DNA of 64,000 nt from Polycladidibacter stylochi (GCF_001562055.1 NZ_LLWE01000018.1:310001-374000), one strand, 5' to 3'; counted from the first letter of the stretch, positions 47,950 to 56,887 are shown. Numbers and translations: made by a program. Notes: generated by a model from the letters alone, not told the origin.

Positions 47950-47972
47950 AAGGGCGCAATCAAGGCGCCCTT
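47950..47972 (-). terminator. Stem-loop behind the sugar binding-protein gene
   Basis: An 8-bp GC-rich stem, AAGGGCGC (47950-47957) with GCGCCCTT (47965-47972), 7-base loop, 9 bases downstream of the binding-protein stop in the minus-strand mRNA. No T-run follows. Such stem-loops typically stabilise the binding-protein mRNA relative to the downstream permease genes. Confidence 0.65.
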
Positions 47973-47981
47973 ACCATTGCA

Positions 47982-49217
47982 CTATTTAACGCGTCGCTTG
48001 ATCATGCGTTCCGCGTCTTTCAAAGCGCTTTCAATATCTTTGCCGTCATTAAGTACTTCTCGTAGAGCGCCATTTAGAACAACATCGGCAGCGATTAAGT
48101 CTCCTTTCATTGGGGCTACAGCCGGAACGCGTTGTGCCACATGGGCAAATAATAATCGGCCCTTTTGCCCACCTAGAAATTCAAGTGGTTGCTCGAATAT
48201 GGGATCGCTGTAGGTCTGCGTCAGGACTGGAAAGGCTCCAATATTGGTAAGAGCTGCTATTTGGGTTTGCTTGTTAGTTGTTAGGAACTTGATGAATTCC
48301 CATGCTTCCTGTTTGTTTTTCGATTGTTTTGGAATTGCCAGGAAAGAGCCGCCCCAAGAGCCGTAGATGCCGTCTGGCAAATTTGAAACACCCCATAAAC
48401 CAGCGGTATCCGGAGCCATCCAGTTTTGTAGGTGGCCGAGCAGCCATGCACCAGAAAGCTGAGTTGCCACGCTGCCATCTTTAAACGCATCATACCATTC
48501 GTTTGACCATGAACCGATTTGTGCATCTAGTCCTTCGTCGCGAATTGTCTTTGCTAGTTTGAATGCGTTTACAAAGCGGGGGGAGCGGATGAGCGAGTTG
48601 CCATTTTGGTCAAAATACAGACCTTCTCCTTCTTTGACGGTCGTGCGAATGATAATGTTGGCGACATCGAAAGCATCGGCTATGAGGTGGATGTTCTTTT
48701 TCTTCAGCTGGCGGCCATACTCAATATAGCTATCCCAGTCTTTAATGACCTCATCGATATTTGCGTCAACTGCTGCTAGGCTATCGCGGCGATAATACAT
48801 AACCCCCGGTCCTATATCGATCGGTATGCCGTACTGATTGCCGTCTGTACCTTTGCCCTGAGACCAAGCATAGCTGACGAATAGATCCTTGAACTGTTCT
48901 GCGCCATATTGAGGGGCTGATAAGTTTTCAAATCCACCTGAATTGATAAACGAGCCGATATATTCGATATCCACTGCAACGATATCGCCTGCACCTGCAC
49001 CTGTTGCCAGGTTTGTTGTTAAGCGCTTGTGGTGATCGCCATGATTGTTCATCTGGTAAGAAACTTTGCTGTCTTTGTTATTCGCTTCAAATACCGGAAT
49101 GACTTTATCCAGGTGGCTATCAAGATCGGGAAAGCCATCAAAACGCAATTCGCCAGATTGTGCCGTGAATGCAAACATGGTTGCTATGGAAATTCCAAGA
49201 ATAAGCTGCTTGTACAT
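47982..49217 (-). CDS. Sugar ABC transporter substrate-binding protein, CUT1 family
   Basis: A 411-residue periplasmic protein with a signal peptide of about 22 residues (MYKQLILGISIATMFAFTAQSG). Recognisable stretches are the mature N-terminus ELRFDGFPDLDSHLDKVIPVFE, SWSNEWYDAFKDGSVATQLSGAW and YGSWGGSFLAIPKQSKNKQEAWEFIKFL, the last a family-1 SBP motif. The start at 49217 is fixed by GGAGG five bases before it, not by the longer frame from 49271. No glycosidase is linked, so the sugar is unknown; cellobiose-type sugars are one guess. Confidence 0.88.
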   Translation of the reverse strand: MYKQLILGISIATMFAFTAQSGELRFDGFPDLDSHLDKVIPVFEANNKDSKVSYQMNNHGDHHKRLTTNLATGAGAGDIVAVDIEYIGSFINSGGFENLSAPQYGAEQFKDLFVSYAWSQGKGTDGNQYGIPIDIGPGVMYYRRDSLAAVDANIDEVIKDWDSYIEYGRQLKKKNIHLIADAFDVANIIIRTTVKEGEGLYFDQNGNSLIRSPRFVNAFKLAKTIRDEGLDAQIGSWSNEWYDAFKDGSVATQLSGAWLLGHLQNWMAPDTAGLWGVSNLPDGIYGSWGGSFLAIPKQSKNKQEAWEFIKFLTTNKQTQIAALTNIGAFPVLTQTYSDPIFEQPLEFLGGQKGRLLFAHVAQRVPAVAPMKGDLIAADVVLNGALREVLNDGKDIESALKDAERMIKRRVK

Positions 49218-49229
49218 ATTTCCTCCAGG

Positions 49230-49243
49230 TTTGAGCGCTTTAC
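49230..49243. promoter_or_regulatory. Weak second operator-like site
   Basis: TTTGAGCGCTTTAC has the AGCGCT core of the operator at 50332 and matches 9 of its 14 central positions. It lies between lacI and the binding-protein gene and overlaps the lacI stop codon. It may be chance or a secondary LacI site. Confidence 0.3.
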
Positions 49244-50250
49244 TCCCTATTGATATCTTTGACGGAATCACGCTCTTTTACCGTCGCAGTGAACAGTTTG
49301 GACCCTTGAAAGATCTCTGGCTTGTTTTTTAAAAGGGACAGGGCCAGCAGGCCTGATGCTCTGCCAATTTCTGCCAATGGTTGCTCTATAGTTGTAAGTC
49401 CCGGGGTCAAATGGCTTGCTATGACTGCGTCGTCGAACCCGAGTATGGAAATTTGACTTGGTATGGCAATGCCATGCTCACGGCACGCTTTATATGCGCC
49501 GGCGGCCATTTCATCGTTATGGAAGAAAATAGCTGTAAAATGTTTTTGTTGTTTTAGTAGGCGACAAAGGCTGTCGTAACCGCCCTGAACTGTGAAATCG
49601 CTTTCAATAATACAGTCCTTATCGATTGTAATCGCGTGTTCTTTTAGCGTGCTTATGAAGCCGTTAGTGCGTGACACGCTTTCGTGATAGGATTTAGGGC
49701 CAGTAACCATGGCAAAACTTGTATGGCCTTTTTGTAAAAGGTAGCTTGCCGCAAGTTGGCCTGCACTTTTATTATCTAGGTAGATAGATTCGTTTTCGCA
49801 GGCCTGCACTTTGCGGTTCATAAAGACGATGGGACGTGCTTTATTCTGGTATTGAGCTAATTCGATATCTGTTAGTTTATTGGTATGTATTACCAAGGCA
49901 TCGCACTGGCGATCGATTAAGGATAGCAGTGCCTGGTTTTCTCCTTCAGCTGTTTCGCGGCTGGATTCGGCCAGTGTTTTGTAGCCGTACTCTACAAGTG
50001 CTTCTTCTACGCCGTCTAACATGAACCCGTAATATGTTGATGAAAAGCGGTTTACGATGACACCTATGGTTTTTGAGGTTTTGCTTGCCAGCCCTCGCGC
50101 GTATTGATTTGGTCGATACCCCAGTTTCTCGATTGCTTTTTCAACAACTTGGCGCGTGTTCCTATCAACTTTGTGCGGTTGATTGAGCACCCTGGAAACT
50201 GTGGCAGTGGAAACGCCAGCTACTTTAGAGACTGTGGCAAGAGTTACCAA
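49240..50250 (-). CDS. LacI family transcriptional regulator
   Basis: 336 residues. The HTH (TLATVSKVAGVSTATVSRVLNQPHKVDRNTRQVVEKAI, about residues 3-40) and hinge (GYRPNQYARGLASKTSKTIGVIVN) are complete, followed by a periplasmic-binding-protein-like ligand domain. The only in-frame start is TTG 50250 (an in-frame stop lies upstream) without a good RBS near it, which suggests low expression. It heads the sugar ABC operon, 22 bases before the binding-protein gene, and probably represses it through the palindrome at 50332. Confidence 0.92.
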   Translation of the reverse strand: MVTLATVSKVAGVSTATVSRVLNQPHKVDRNTRQVVEKAIEKLGYRPNQYARGLASKTSKTIGVIVNRFSSTYYGFMLDGVEEALVEYGYKTLAESSRETAEGENQALLSLIDRQCDALVIHTNKLTDIELAQYQNKARPIVFMNRKVQACENESIYLDNKSAGQLAASYLLQKGHTSFAMVTGPKSYHESVSRTNGFISTLKEHAITIDKDCIIESDFTVQGGYDSLCRLLKQQKHFTAIFFHNDEMAAGAYKACREHGIAIPSQISILGFDDAVIASHLTPGLTTIEQPLAEIGRASGLLALSLLKNKPEIFQGSKLFTATVKERDSVKDINRE

Positions 50251-50331
50251 TGTTGTATTATGGGCTCAATGCCCCTCCCTTTGTTTGCCGTAGTTAGCTA
50301 GCATAGTGAATAGTATTTGTTAGAGTGATAT

Positions 50332-50347
50332 ATGTAAGCGCTTACAT
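50332..50347. promoter_or_regulatory. LacI-family operator, perfect palindrome
   Basis: ATGTAAGCGCTTACAT is a perfect 16-bp palindrome with the central CG and AAGCGCTT core expected of LacI-family operators. It lies 82 bases upstream of the lacI start and so probably serves the lacI-sugar transporter promoter, giving autoregulation. Confidence 0.85.
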
Positions 50348-50703
50348 CAAGTTATCATAAAGTATAAATATAAAATTTATTATTAGTCATTTTTCATGTA
50401 CTGAAAGTGACAGTGGTTTATTTTAGAAATTCTATGTTTGTAAAATAAATTAGTATATTTGGTGCAATATTATTTGATAATAGAAAATAATAATGGTTCT
50501 TATTACATGGTAATATTAGAAATGGGTTATGTAAGTGAATCAATTTATGTTTGAAATGATTTCTTGGCTCAAGCAGCCACTTGTTTCATAGGTGCTGATT
50601 AAGAGAACTAAATGTAGCTGTTTTGCAATATAATTGCGAATTTATACTTAGTATCAGTGTGTTAAAGCAGTGATCATTTTGACACATATGTGACTTCATG
50701 AAT

Positions 50704-50732
50704 TTGTAATTAATCCGTTATTGTATTGTTAC
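50704..50732 (+). promoter_or_regulatory. Pho-box-like triple repeat before phnC
   Basis: Three 7-mers at an 11-bp period: TTGTAAT (50704), CCGTTAT (50715) and TTGTTAC (50726), each with 4-base spacers. The first two match the PhoB consensus CTGTCAT at 5 of 7 positions each. The array ends 46 bases before the phnC start, so phosphate-starvation activation by PhoB is the likely reading. Confidence 0.65.
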
Positions 50733-50778
50733 ACAATGTAGCGATTAGCGAAGCAACAGATAACGCTATGAGGCCTAC

Positions 50779-51624
50779 GTGATACAGTTTGAAACGGTCA
50801 GAAAAGAATTTGGTTCCCATGTTGCCGTAAGGGGGGCCAGCTTTGAAGTCGATAAACCACAGATGATTGGAATAATTGGTCGTTCCGGGGCAGGTAAATC
50901 TACCTTATTACGGATGATAAACCGATTGACGCCGGCAACATCTGGCCGCTTACTGGTTGACGGGGTTGATGTGCTTCGTTTGAAAGGTGCCGCACAACGG
51001 CGTTGGCAACGTGATTGTGCTATGATTTTTCAGCAATTTAATCTTGTGCCACGTTTAGATGTGCTCACCAACGTGATGCTTGGCCGTTTGAATATGCACA
51101 GTACCATAGCGAGTGTTTTGAAACTCTTCTCGCGTGATGAACGGGTTGAAGCACTCTTGAATCTTGAGCGTCTTGGTATTGCTGAAACAGCTATGAAACG
51201 GGCGGAAAATCTTTCTGGTGGTCAACAGCAGCGCGTGGCTATTGCACGGGCATTGATGCAAAAGCCTAAAATACTTCTTGCTGATGAGCCAATTGCCTCT
51301 TTGGACCCGATGAATGCACAGGTGGTTATGGATGCCCTGCGTTCGATTAACGAGCAGGATAACCTAACTGTTATTTGTAATTTGCATACGCTCGATACTG
51401 CGCGCAACTACTGTGACCGCGTTATTGGAATGCGTGATGGCGAGATCGTTTTTGATGGTGACCCTGAAGCGCTTTCAACGGCTGTAGCCCGAGACATCTA
51501 CGGGGCTGATGAAAGCTTTGACGAGGCGACGACAAAGACTTCGCTTGTCGGCAACGAGACTGCTGCTGCAAGTGTGACTGAGCAAGCCGGTGTTATGCCA
51601 CTGGCAACTGCGGTATCCGCTTAA
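50779..51624 (+). CDS. phnC: Phosphonate ABC transporter ATP-binding protein
   Basis: A 281-residue ATPase. Walker A is GRSGAGKST (about residues 36-44), signature [15 protein letters not shown], Walker [14 protein letters not shown]; the H-loop His is in CNLHTLDTA. The C-terminal 35 residues are an extra Ala/Thr/Glu-rich tail. The start is GTG 50779 with AGG upstream. First gene of the phn transport operon; AT-rich Pho-box-like repeats lie upstream. Confidence 0.93.
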   Translation: MIQFETVRKEFGSHVAVRGASFEVDKPQMIGIIGRSGAGKSTLLRMINRLTPATSGRLLVDGVDVLRLKGAAQRRWQRDCAMIFQQFNLVPRLDVLTNVMLGRLNMHSTIASVLKLFSRDERVEALLNLERLGIAETAMKRAENLSGGQQQRVAIARALMQKPKILLADEPIASLDPMNAQVVMDALRSINEQDNLTVICNLHTLDTARNYCDRVIGMRDGEIVFDGDPEALSTAVARDIYGADESFDEATTKTSLVGNETAAASVTEQAGVMPLATAVSA

Positions 51625-51666
51625 AAAGCGGAATTTATTGCTTCAATAGTATCTATGGAGATTAAA

Positions 51667-52596
51667 ATGAAAGTACTTGCTAAGCTCGCTGCTGCGGCAG
51701 CTATTACGGTATCTGTATTTGCTGTAAATACAGCATTTGCGGAAGAAAAAATTACTGAATTTCGCATTGGTATTCTAGGTGGTGAGAACGCACAGGACCG
51801 TTTGCGTGCGAACCAGTGTCTCGCTGACCGCTTTGAAAAGTTGCTCGGTGTGCCAGTGACTTTGTATCCTGCTGCCGATTATGCTGGTACAATTGAGGGC
51901 TTGAAGGGCGGTACTTTGGATTATGCCGAGCTTGGCGCTTCCGGTTATGCCGCGATTTATCTGGCAGATCCTAAAGCTGTTGAGCCAATTGTGACAACAA
52001 AGCAAATTGATGGTGCAACCGGTTACTATTCTGTGATGGTTGCGCGGGCGGATTCAGGTATCGAAACCTTTGATGACTTGAAAGGCAAGCGCATTGGTTT
52101 TGCTGATCCTAACTCCACCTCCGGTTACCTGATCCCATCTGTTGCTTTCGATGATATGGGCCTGAACACAAAAGAATATTTTGCCTCAACTCAATTCTCA
52201 GGTGGTCATGAGCAAAACGTTCTGGCTGTTCTTAATGGCGATGTTGACGCTGGTGTGACCTGGGCCTCAGGTGTTGGCGAGTGGGAAGATGGTTATACTT
52301 CTGGCAACCTGCGCAAAATGGTTGACAAAGGTATGGTTGACATGAGTGACCTGGTGCAAGTTTGGCAGTCACCACTTATCCCAAATGGCCCGATGGTTGT
52401 GCGTGCATCTTTGCCACAAGAGGTGAAAGCTAAGATCAAGGCATCACTGAAAGAAATGGTCAAGGACGATCCAAAGTGCTTCTACTCAGCTCAGGCGGGT
52501 GAATACGCTGACTATATTGATGTGGACCACAGCTTCTACAAGACAATTGTTGAGGCGCGTCGCCGTAAAATCGAAGCCAAGAAAAAAGGCAACTAA
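51667..52596 (+). CDS. phnD: Phosphonate ABC transporter substrate-binding protein
   Basis: A 309-residue periplasmic protein. The signal peptide (MKVLAKLAAAAAITVSVFAVNTAFA) is cleaved near residue 25. Family stretches: FRIGILGGENAQDRL, DYAELGASGYAAIY, and the conserved FADPNSTSGYLIPS that contacts the phosphonate. The start is ATG 51667, six bases after GGAG. It binds phosphonates or phosphate esters; specificity cannot be told. A stem-loop follows it within the operon. Confidence 0.94.
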   Translation: MKVLAKLAAAAAITVSVFAVNTAFAEEKITEFRIGILGGENAQDRLRANQCLADRFEKLLGVPVTLYPAADYAGTIEGLKGGTLDYAELGASGYAAIYLADPKAVEPIVTTKQIDGATGYYSVMVARADSGIETFDDLKGKRIGFADPNSTSGYLIPSVAFDDMGLNTKEYFASTQFSGGHEQNVLAVLNGDVDAGVTWASGVGEWEDGYTSGNLRKMVDKGMVDMSDLVQVWQSPLIPNGPMVVRASLPQEVKAKIKASLKEMVKDDPKCFYSAQAGEYADYIDVDHSFYKTIVEARRRKIEAKKKGN

Positions 52597-52612
52597 TTAT
52601 TAAAAAAGCGGG

Positions 52613-52640
52613 GCGCAGCATCAATGGTGCTGCGCTTTTT
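52613..52640 (+). terminator. Intra-operon terminator-like stem-loop after phnD
   Basis: An 8-bp stem, GCGCAGCA (52613-52620) with TGCTGCGC (52628-52635), a 7-base loop and TTTTT (52636-52640). It is a full intrinsic-terminator shape lying inside the operon between phnD and phnE, and would lower permease expression relative to the binding protein. Confidence 0.8.
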
Positions 52641-52680
52641 GTATTTTTAATATGTGCCCAATAATAATCAGGAGAAATTC

Positions 52681-53556
52681 GTGGCAGCTCTTCATTCCCT
52701 GGCCGCAAATCCTAAACTGGCGCAGCTGGAGCAAAATTTTCAACGTTTATCACGTCAGCGCGCGCTCTATACCTTCATACTTATTGCTGTCGTCTTACTT
52801 TCAATCTCTGGTGGTTTGGTTGTGGCGGCGGATGCCAATTCCGGTAGCTTTTTTTCCGGGCTTTCAAGGTTCTTTGATTATCCTGTGGAGCTGGTTCGCG
52901 GCGCTTATGATGCCGGGCTTTGGCGGCTGTTCTCCTTATGTTGGCACTACCTGCCGTATTTGATTGAAACAATCAACATTGCGTTACTGGCAACACTCAT
53001 TGCTTTCTTTTTGGGAGGAGCGCTGTCGTTTTTGGCTAGCCGCAACTTGGTCAGTCAACGGATACTGGTGTTTTGTATGCGCCGCGTTATGGACGTGACA
53101 CGTGCGTTTCCTGAAATGGTTATTGCGTTGCTATTGGTGCTGATTATTGGGCCTTCGCCTGTAGCGGCGGTCATGGCTGTTTGTTTTCACAGTATCGGGG
53201 CATTGGCAAAACAGTTTTCCGAAACCAATGAAAATGCGGATATGCGGGCCGTTGAAGGTATTGCCTCAGTGGGGGGGAATTGGCTGCAGCAAATGCGCTA
53301 CGGGATTTTGCCACAAGTATTACCGAACTTCTTTTCCTATTGTTTGCTTCGGCTCGAGGTCAACGTTCGTGCTTCGGCAATTCTTGGCTTTGTGGGAGCA
53401 GGTGGCCTTGGGGCTGAGCTAAAAATGGTTGTCGACTGGAATTACGGGGCGGATATTTTGGTGATTATTTTTATGCTGGTCACGGCAATTAGTCTCATCG
53501 ATTACATATCTGCTGCTGTGCGGCGCACGTTCATTGGCGATGCGGCAACCCTATAG
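52681..53556 (+). CDS. phnE: Phosphonate ABC transporter permease, PhnE type (first)
   Basis: A 291-residue permease with about six hydrophobic segments. The EAA loop is MRYGILPQVLPNFF region (VGGNWLQQMRYGILPQVLP), and GFVGAGGLGAELKM is the typical PhnE C-terminal motif. The start is GTG 52681, six bases after GGAG at 52671; an upstream GTG at 52654 is less likely. It forms a channel pair with the second PhnE. Confidence 0.92.
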   Translation: MAALHSLAANPKLAQLEQNFQRLSRQRALYTFILIAVVLLSISGGLVVAADANSGSFFSGLSRFFDYPVELVRGAYDAGLWRLFSLCWHYLPYLIETINIALLATLIAFFLGGALSFLASRNLVSQRILVFCMRRVMDVTRAFPEMVIALLLVLIIGPSPVAAVMAVCFHSIGALAKQFSETNENADMRAVEGIASVGGNWLQQMRYGILPQVLPNFFSYCLLRLEVNVRASAILGFVGAGGLGAELKMVVDWNYGADILVIIFMLVTAISLIDYISAAVRRTFIGDAATL

Positions 53557-53564
53557 GCTTAACA

Positions 53565-54914
53565 ATGACACATGTACATATGCTTGAAATGAACGCGATT
53601 GCGCGAAAATACCCGGATGTGGTGGACCGTCCGCTGCTGAAAAAACTGGTAGCACCAATTGTTACGCTTTTGATTTTGGCCTATCTGGCTGTTTGCTATG
53701 TGAGCTTTGACATTCATAGCGTGGCAAAGCGCGTGCGTTTTGATATTGCCAGTTTGTACTTGCTCGATTCTTATGCGCATAAGATTCACGTCAGCTATCG
53801 CTTTAAAAAGCCGGAAGCGGGTTTTGTTGTTTCCCTAGAGGGTAATCGGAATACGGTTTACTCTGAAAACCCTGATTGGGTTCAAAGTAGTGGTGCCAAT
53901 GCTTCGATTGATTTAGGGCGTGATGGTTTTGTGCGTGTTAAAGATGGTATCGTTAGCTATCGACACCCAGATTATGCGCAGGATTTTCAGGTTAAAACGG
54001 GACAAGGTGCACCTACCTACACAGGGCGTGAGACACCAGAGTGGTTGCGGGTGAGTGCGACGCAGGTTGATGCAAGGCCAAGCCTTTACAGCCGCATCCG
54101 TGTTACCAAATCTCGGATTGAGATACAGCGTTACTTTGCGGGCTGGGAGAACTTCTGGTTTGATTTTGATAGCCCTTTAAATGGTAAAAGCTTTGGCGAA
54201 GTGGTTAGCTTGGCGTTTTCTGCGCAGCGTCTGGATCCGCAGCAGTCCAACATTTCGCTTATTTTCTCTGAGTTTTGGTATAATGAAGAGTGGTTGCATG
54301 GTGACATTGCCTATGCGCTATTGCAAACATTGGTCATGGCTGTGGTGGGTACGTTGATTGCGGGTATTTTGGCTTTGCCAATGGCGTTTGCAGCCGCGCG
54401 TAATGTGAACCGCAACAGGGTGAGCCGATTTGGATTGCGACGTTTGTTCGATTTCCTGCGCGGTGTTGATAATCTGATTTGGTCTTTGATTTTTATACGC
54501 GCTTTCGGTCTTGGACCGCTTTCAGGAACGTTTGCGATTTTCTTCACCGATACGGGTACATTTGGAAAGCTGTTTTCCGAGGCGATCGAAAATGCCGATA
54601 AAAAGCAGGCCGAAGGTGTGCAGGCGACAGGGGCATCACCAGTTCAGAAATATCGCTTTGGCGTGTTTCCGCAGATCCTACCACTGTTTATTTCGCAGAT
54701 GCTGTATTATTTGGAGTCCAATACACGTTCGGCAACGGTGATTGGAGCTTTGGGAGCTGGTGGCATTGGTTTGAAGCTGCTTGAAACCATGCGAACACGG
54801 CAGGATTGGGAAAATACGACCTACATCATTGCACTGGTCATCATTCTTGTAATTTTGATCGATAACCTTTCAAGTTGGTTACGTGCCAAGCTAATAGGCG
54901 GGGATAGTCATTAG
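53565..54914 (+). CDS. phnE: Phosphonate ABC transporter permease with long N-terminal domain (second PhnE)
   Basis: A 449-residue protein. A membrane helix at about residues 28-50 is followed by a large polar region of about 200 residues (to about 235) before the permease core, whose EAA loop is VQKYRFGVFPQILPLF and end motif is GALGAGGIGLKLLETM. The extra domain is seen in the second PhnE of several rhizobia. It follows the first phnE by 8 bases. No C-P lyase or phosphonatase gene is present in the window. Confidence 0.92.
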   Translation: MTHVHMLEMNAIARKYPDVVDRPLLKKLVAPIVTLLILAYLAVCYVSFDIHSVAKRVRFDIASLYLLDSYAHKIHVSYRFKKPEAGFVVSLEGNRNTVYSENPDWVQSSGANASIDLGRDGFVRVKDGIVSYRHPDYAQDFQVKTGQGAPTYTGRETPEWLRVSATQVDARPSLYSRIRVTKSRIEIQRYFAGWENFWFDFDSPLNGKSFGEVVSLAFSAQRLDPQQSNISLIFSEFWYNEEWLHGDIAYALLQTLVMAVVGTLIAGILALPMAFAAARNVNRNRVSRFGLRRLFDFLRGVDNLIWSLIFIRAFGLGPLSGTFAIFFTDTGTFGKLFSEAIENADKKQAEGVQATGASPVQKYRFGVFPQILPLFISQMLYYLESNTRSATVIGALGAGGIGLKLLETMRTRQDWENTTYIIALVIILVILIDNLSSWLRAKLIGGDSH

Positions 54915-54980
54915 CGTCTTATTGAGGTGTTTTACTCCCTACTAATTGGGCATTGGCCCTGTTTATTGAGAACTCCTAGG

Positions 54981-55014
54981 ATGACCCATAATTTATATTG
55001 TGGGTCATTTTTAT
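54981..55014 (+). terminator. Terminator after the phn operon
   Basis: A 12-bp stem, ATGACCCATAAT (54981-54992) with ATTGTGGGTCAT (54997-55008), one G-U pair, loop TTAT, followed by T-rich TTTTTATTT. It ends phnC-D-E-E; a GTG at 55000 that would extend the next gene lies inside this stem and is therefore rejected as a start. Confidence 0.9.
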
Positions 55015-55026
55015 TTGGGGGGTACT

Positions 55027-55473
55027 ATGGTTATTGCCGGCATTCATCCTGAGGGTTCTCGTATTTGGTCACTGTATCAAGAGGGCGATTTTATTGACGG
55101 TTACTCTGTTGAAAGTTGTTCATCTGTACGAACAGCAATGGAAGACGGGCTACAATTTGGTTGGTTGCCGAATATGCTTATGAGAATGCGTAATATTATC
55201 GTTAAACCATTTGGAATTCACAGATCAAACGAAGCGGTCAGTGATAAACAGCAAATTCGCTTTCCAGTGGCTTTTGAAAATGAACAAGAAATACTGCTTG
55301 GTTTTGACGACAAGCATTTGAACTTTCGTATTTCTATTTTTAAGGATCAAGGCCGTATGTATATGGCAACGTGGGTTCATTGCCATAACGCCTTGGGGCG
55401 GGTTTATTTAAACTGCGTCATGCCGGTGCATAAAGTTTTAAGTCGGCAAGCTGTTGGTCGGATGGCAAGTTAG
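55027..55473 (+). CDS. DUF2867 family protein
   Basis: A 148-residue protein. LPNMLMRMRNIIVKPFGI (about residues 48-65), EILLGFDDKHLNFRISIFKD and ATWVHCHNALGRVYLNCVMPVHKVL are the DUF2867 landmarks. It has no signal peptide and is probably cytosolic. Function unknown; DUF2867 domains also occur fused to NAD(P)-binding proteins. The start is ATG 55027 with GGGGGG a few bases upstream. It is convergent with the HAD phosphatase gene, 8 bases apart with no terminator between. Confidence 0.8.
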   Translation: MVIAGIHPEGSRIWSLYQEGDFIDGYSVESCSSVRTAMEDGLQFGWLPNMLMRMRNIIVKPFGIHRSNEAVSDKQQIRFPVAFENEQEILLGFDDKHLNFRISIFKDQGRMYMATWVHCHNALGRVYLNCVMPVHKVLSRQAVGRMAS

Positions 55474-55481
55474 CGTCTTAC

Positions 55482-56459
55482 CTATTTAGTGAATATGGTG
55501 CGCCATTCTTTTTTCATATCAATGATTGTCCAACCGTTCTTTTTTGCATCTAGCATCACTTTATCGGTGTGCGAGTGGTAGGCGGTTTCCCGTTTATCGT
55601 CTGTGTGGCTCACCAGTAACGCAAGGCCGCCATTTGCGTGCGTGTATTGCAACATTTGGAGATCACCATTGGAATTGCCGGCAGCGATAGCCGGGGCATG
55701 GCCAAACAGTTGATTAATTAAGCGGGCTTTTGCGCTCCAGTTGTTGATGGACTGGATGCGATAGGTGCGGGTAATGGTGGCACCACTCTCGCTCATGGTA
55801 AAATCACGATGTACGCTGGAGCCAAAAACGTTTTGCGGGGGGATGCCATACAGCTCTTGCGAGAACAGTTTTAGAAAGTCGCCTTCATCAGCGGTAAAGA
55901 TGTAGACTTGGAATTGGTTGTCTTTCAGATAGGTGATCAATTCGCGCATGGGCGCGTAGGTGAGCTGGGATAGGGGGCGCTTGAACTTGGGGTGTTGCCA
56001 GCCCTTGGCCCATTTGCGCATCCAACTGGCATAGTCGTTTGTTGTAATTCCAGCAAAGGGAACAGCCATCAATTGGCCAGCAAGGGAATCTAGCCCTTGA
56101 TTTTCATAGAGGGCTTTGAAGTAGTCCAGTTTTTTGCTGGCAATTGCTGCGTAGGGCTGTTGCTTGGTGAGCAAGGGGGCTTGTTTCATTTGCGCTTTCA
56201 TGCGTTCGAAAATGGCAAGAACATGGATATAGAGCGGTTTTTCGGTCCATAATGTGCCATCGTTATCGAGTGTCGCAATACGGCGTTCTTTGGGGAGGTA
56301 TGATTTACTATTCGGGTCGGTAAGTGCCTCAACATGCGCGATAATTGCAGCTTTTGCCTTGGTATCATTCCATGATGGAAGTGGACTGGCTTGCAAGTGG
56401 ATAGGGAACAAGAAGAAAGCCAGAAGGATTGTTGGCATAATCACATTTTTGCTTAGCAT
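55482..56459 (-). CDS. Periplasmic HAD-superfamily phosphatase
   Basis: A 325-residue protein with a signal peptide (MLSKNVIMPTILLAFFLFPIHLQA) and HAD motif I at DNDGT (Asp65 and Asp67). VYIFTADEGDFLK is motif II (Thr/Ser), and AIAAGNSNGDLQML is the Asp-containing motif IV. Its export suggests a phosphomonoesterase that releases phosphate in the periplasm, which would suit the adjacent phn operon, but no substrate is known. GAGG lies shortly before the ATG. Confidence 0.82.
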   Translation of the reverse strand: MLSKNVIMPTILLAFFLFPIHLQASPLPSWNDTKAKAAIIAHVEALTDPNSKSYLPKERRIATLDNDGTLWTEKPLYIHVLAIFERMKAQMKQAPLLTKQQPYAAIASKKLDYFKALYENQGLDSLAGQLMAVPFAGITTNDYASWMRKWAKGWQHPKFKRPLSQLTYAPMRELITYLKDNQFQVYIFTADEGDFLKLFSQELYGIPPQNVFGSSVHRDFTMSESGATITRTYRIQSINNWSAKARLINQLFGHAPAIAAGNSNGDLQMLQYTHANGGLALLVSHTDDKRETAYHSHTDKVMLDAKKNGWTIIDMKKEWRTIFTK

Positions 56460-56887
56460 TTTTAAACCTCGGCGTATGATGAGTGCATTTGGCTTTATCT
56501 TGAGTAATCTGAATACCTATAGTCTTAATGCATTCTTTTTTTGAGGTTGAGATGGCTGGGTTTTAGTTATGCATTTGCCCAATTAGTTATTTTAGTAATA
56601 AAATCATGTATCTAATATAAATAACTATGTATTATTTATGGGTAATAAGTTTACATTAAATACATTATTAGGGTTATTGGTCGGAGGATTATGTCTGGCC
56701 ACAATAATCCTAATATTTTATTTGAGTAATATTGCAGTGATATGCATTTTTAACAATGAGTAATAAAACAATATCTAGCAAATTGAGTGTATTTGCCTAG
56801 TGATCGTATTTGTTGGTTTTCTAAGTGTTCATTTTACTTAGTTGACAAATAGCCGATGAAGCTGGGCTTTTCTTGGAGGTCGGCTAG
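56460..56887. other. AT-rich region before the porin gene
   Basis: 428 bases, strongly AT-rich, between the divergent HAD phosphatase and porin genes. A TTGACA (56842-56847) without a good -10 partner is the only promoter-like element I see. A GGAGG is positioned just before the porin ATG. Confidence 0.4.

Larger units (their letters stand above)
50251..50778. promoter_or_regulatory. Divergent control region between lacI and phnC
   Basis: 528 AT-rich bases between the leftward lacI/sugar operon and the rightward phn operon. It holds the LacI-type palindrome at 50332-50347, a 10-bp palindrome CACATATGTG at 50683-50692 overlapping a TTGACA at 50679-50684, and the Pho-box-like repeats at 50704-50732. 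No gene is visible between them. Confidence 0.7.
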
